Origin: Marinosulfonomonas sp. | GTDB taxonomy: Bacteria; Pseudomonadota; Alphaproteobacteria; Rhodobacterales; Rhodobacteraceae | NCBI GenBank assembly: GCA_019090885.1 | Contig: JAHRVC010000133.1 | Span: 1 to 33,256, forward strand | DNA length: 33,256 nt | Reading direction: 5' to 3' | Shown: piece after piece, positions 32,209 to 33,256 of the stretch | How the letters are laid out: each line of letters starts with the position of its first letter | Numbering within the stretch: position 1 is the first letter of the stretch | The notes under the pieces: generated by a model | Database searches by the model: none | Told to the model about the DNA's origin: nothing | What the model saw: only the letters and a program-made list of their open reading frames with translations | Made by a program: the position numbers and the translations under genes

Positions 32209-33240
32209 TTAAAATTCCAGATCGCGCGGCTCGGCGGGCGATTTCATTTTGGCTAATAAGCTGCCGGGCACATCACTGATTGTCGGATATTTCCACTTTG
32301 GGCTGCGATCCTTGTCGATGATCGCCGCGCGAACACCTTCCAGAAATTCCCCCAATTCAGAACAGCGCGTAACCAACCTGAATTCTGCAATTAGCGCCTG
32401 CTCGACTTTGGTCATTTCACGCGCCTGCCGGATCAGATCAAACGTCAATAACATCGACACCGGCGCGCCAGCGTTCATTTTTTTCAGTGCAGAGCGTGCC
32501 CAGTCATCGTCCCGCCCGGCAAGCATTTGAAAAACTTCGCCCAGTGTTTTCGCGGTAAAAAAGGCGTCAATTTCGTCCTGACTCTGCGCCAGTCGGGACT
32601 CGCCCGCCTTTGTGACGTGCTGCTCCAGAACCGCGACATTGCCGGTCTCAAAAATATCGCTTTTCAGCGCCGCCAAACCATCGGATTTCACCAGACAATC
32701 CGCAAAACCGGCATAGATACAATCCGCCCCGTCCATTCTGTTGCCCGTCAGTGCCAGATATTCGCCAGAATGCCCGGGGCTGCGCGCCAGCACATACGAC
32801 CCACCCACATCCGGGATCAACCCGATCGCACATTCCGGCATGGCAACGACAGTGCGCTCGGTCACAACGCGATGCGAGGCATGCGCCGACAGACCAACGC
32901 CACCGCCCATTGCGATACCATCCATAATCACCACCAGCGGCTTGGGGAAATTGGCGATCCGCGCGTTCATCAGATATTCTTCGTGCCAGAATTCCTGACT
33001 GGCAGCAAAATTTCCGGCCCGGCCTTTGGCGTATAGGTCTGCCACATCTCCACCAGCGCAAAAGGCCCGATCACCGACCGCATCCATCAGAACAATCGAG
33101 ATTTCTGGGTCCTGCGCCCAACGCACCAGCATCGGATCAATCGCACGCACCATAGCATGGCTCAGCGCATTCAGCGCCTTGGGCCGGTTCAGGGTAATCC
33201 GGCCCGCGCGCCCGGTTATGCGGATGTTAATATCGCTCAT
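32209..33240 (-). CDS. Enoyl-CoA hydratase/isomerase family, probable 3-hydroxyisobutyryl-CoA hydrolase
   Basis: A 343-residue crotonase-fold protein. Length, the extended C-terminal region, and the GGDV (63-66), GGGVGLS (112-118) and MPECAIGLIPDVGGSYVL stretch with Glu136 and Asp144 match the 3-hydroxyisobutyryl-CoA hydrolase group rather than ordinary hydratases of about 260 residues. It would release 3-hydroxyisobutyrate from its CoA ester in valine catabolism, directly before MmsB. GAGG lies nine bases before the ATG. Further valine genes may lie beyond the right edge. Confidence 0.9.
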   Translation of the reverse strand: MSDINIRITGRAGRITLNRPKALNALSHAMVRAIDPMLVRWAQDPEISIVLMDAVGDRAFCAGGDVADLYAKGRAGNFAASQEFWHEEYLMNARIANFPKPLVVIMDGIAMGGGVGLSAHASHRVVTERTVVAMPECAIGLIPDVGGSYVLARSPGHSGEYLALTGNRMDGADCIYAGFADCLVKSDGLAALKSDIFETGNVAVLEQHVTKAGESRLAQSQDEIDAFFTAKTLGEVFQMLAGRDDDWARSALKKMNAGAPVSMLLTFDLIRQAREMTKVEQALIAEFRLVTRCSELGEFLEGVRAAIIDKDRSPKWKYPTISDVPGSLLAKMKSPAEPRDLEF

Positions 33241-33256
33241 GTAATGCCTCTAACGG

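Noticed and set aside
1-33256. CRISPR arrays, tRNA genes, insertion sequences, phage or defence genes
   Set aside because: I looked for regularly spaced repeats, transposase or integrase reading frames and tRNA-like segments and saw none; nearly all DNA is covered by ordinary metabolic and transport genes.

Overview
The window looks like a chromosomal segment of a marine-type alphaproteobacterium, most likely Rhodobacterales (Roseobacter group). Evidence is gene content and protein character: the small psd-pssA pair, a TAXI-type TRAP transporter, a LysR-controlled dipeptide ABC operon, an ABC-type glycerol uptake operon (glpVSTPQ with a DUF2160 protein and glpK) instead of a GlpF facilitator, and valine-degradation genes with malonyl-CoA synthetase. 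Coding density is high and almost everything is ordinary metabolism and uptake. I see no mobile elements, CRISPR arrays, tRNA or rRNA genes.

Layout. Positions 1-3657 (minus strand): pssA (cut by the window edge) and psd for phosphatidylethanolamine synthesis, then pgm and a PfkB-type fructokinase. Positions 3791-6831 (minus): TAXI-TRAP transporter, binding protein first and fused permease second. Positions 7004-7912 (minus): LysR regulator, divergent from 8027-14311 (plus), a membrane dipeptidase followed by a complete five-gene dipeptide-type ABC transporter; a perfect LysR-style palindrome lies between them. Positions 14321-16299 (minus): HAD phosphatase (Gph-like) and an MFS transporter. 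Positions 16622-18088 (plus): a polytopic membrane protein I cannot name, preceded by about 320 bases of non-coding DNA with several inverted repeats.

Positions 18099-27239 (minus) form a glycerol operon read glpV-glpS-glpT-glpP-glpQ-DUF2160-glpK, followed by a second MalF/MalG-type permease pair closely resembling GlpP/GlpQ. Most junctions overlap by 1-4 bases. Divergent to it, 27395-29739 (plus) carries glpR and glpD. Together they would import glycerol, phosphorylate it and oxidise glycerol-3-phosphate under GlpR control. Positions 29755-33240 (minus): malonyl-CoA synthetase, 3-hydroxyisobutyrate dehydrogenase and a 3-hydroxyisobutyryl-CoA hydrolase-like protein (valine catabolism).

The most interesting observations are: (1) the two glycerol ABC ATPases have complementary defects, GlpS lacking the H-loop histidine and GlpT lacking the LSGGQ signature, predicting one consensus and one degenerate ATP site; (2) the duplicated permease pair after glpK with no partner ATPase or binding protein; (3) a strong intrinsic-terminator-like hairpin at the dipeptide binding-protein/permease junction, with the probable permease start codon in its loop; similar hairpins follow the other two binding-protein genes.
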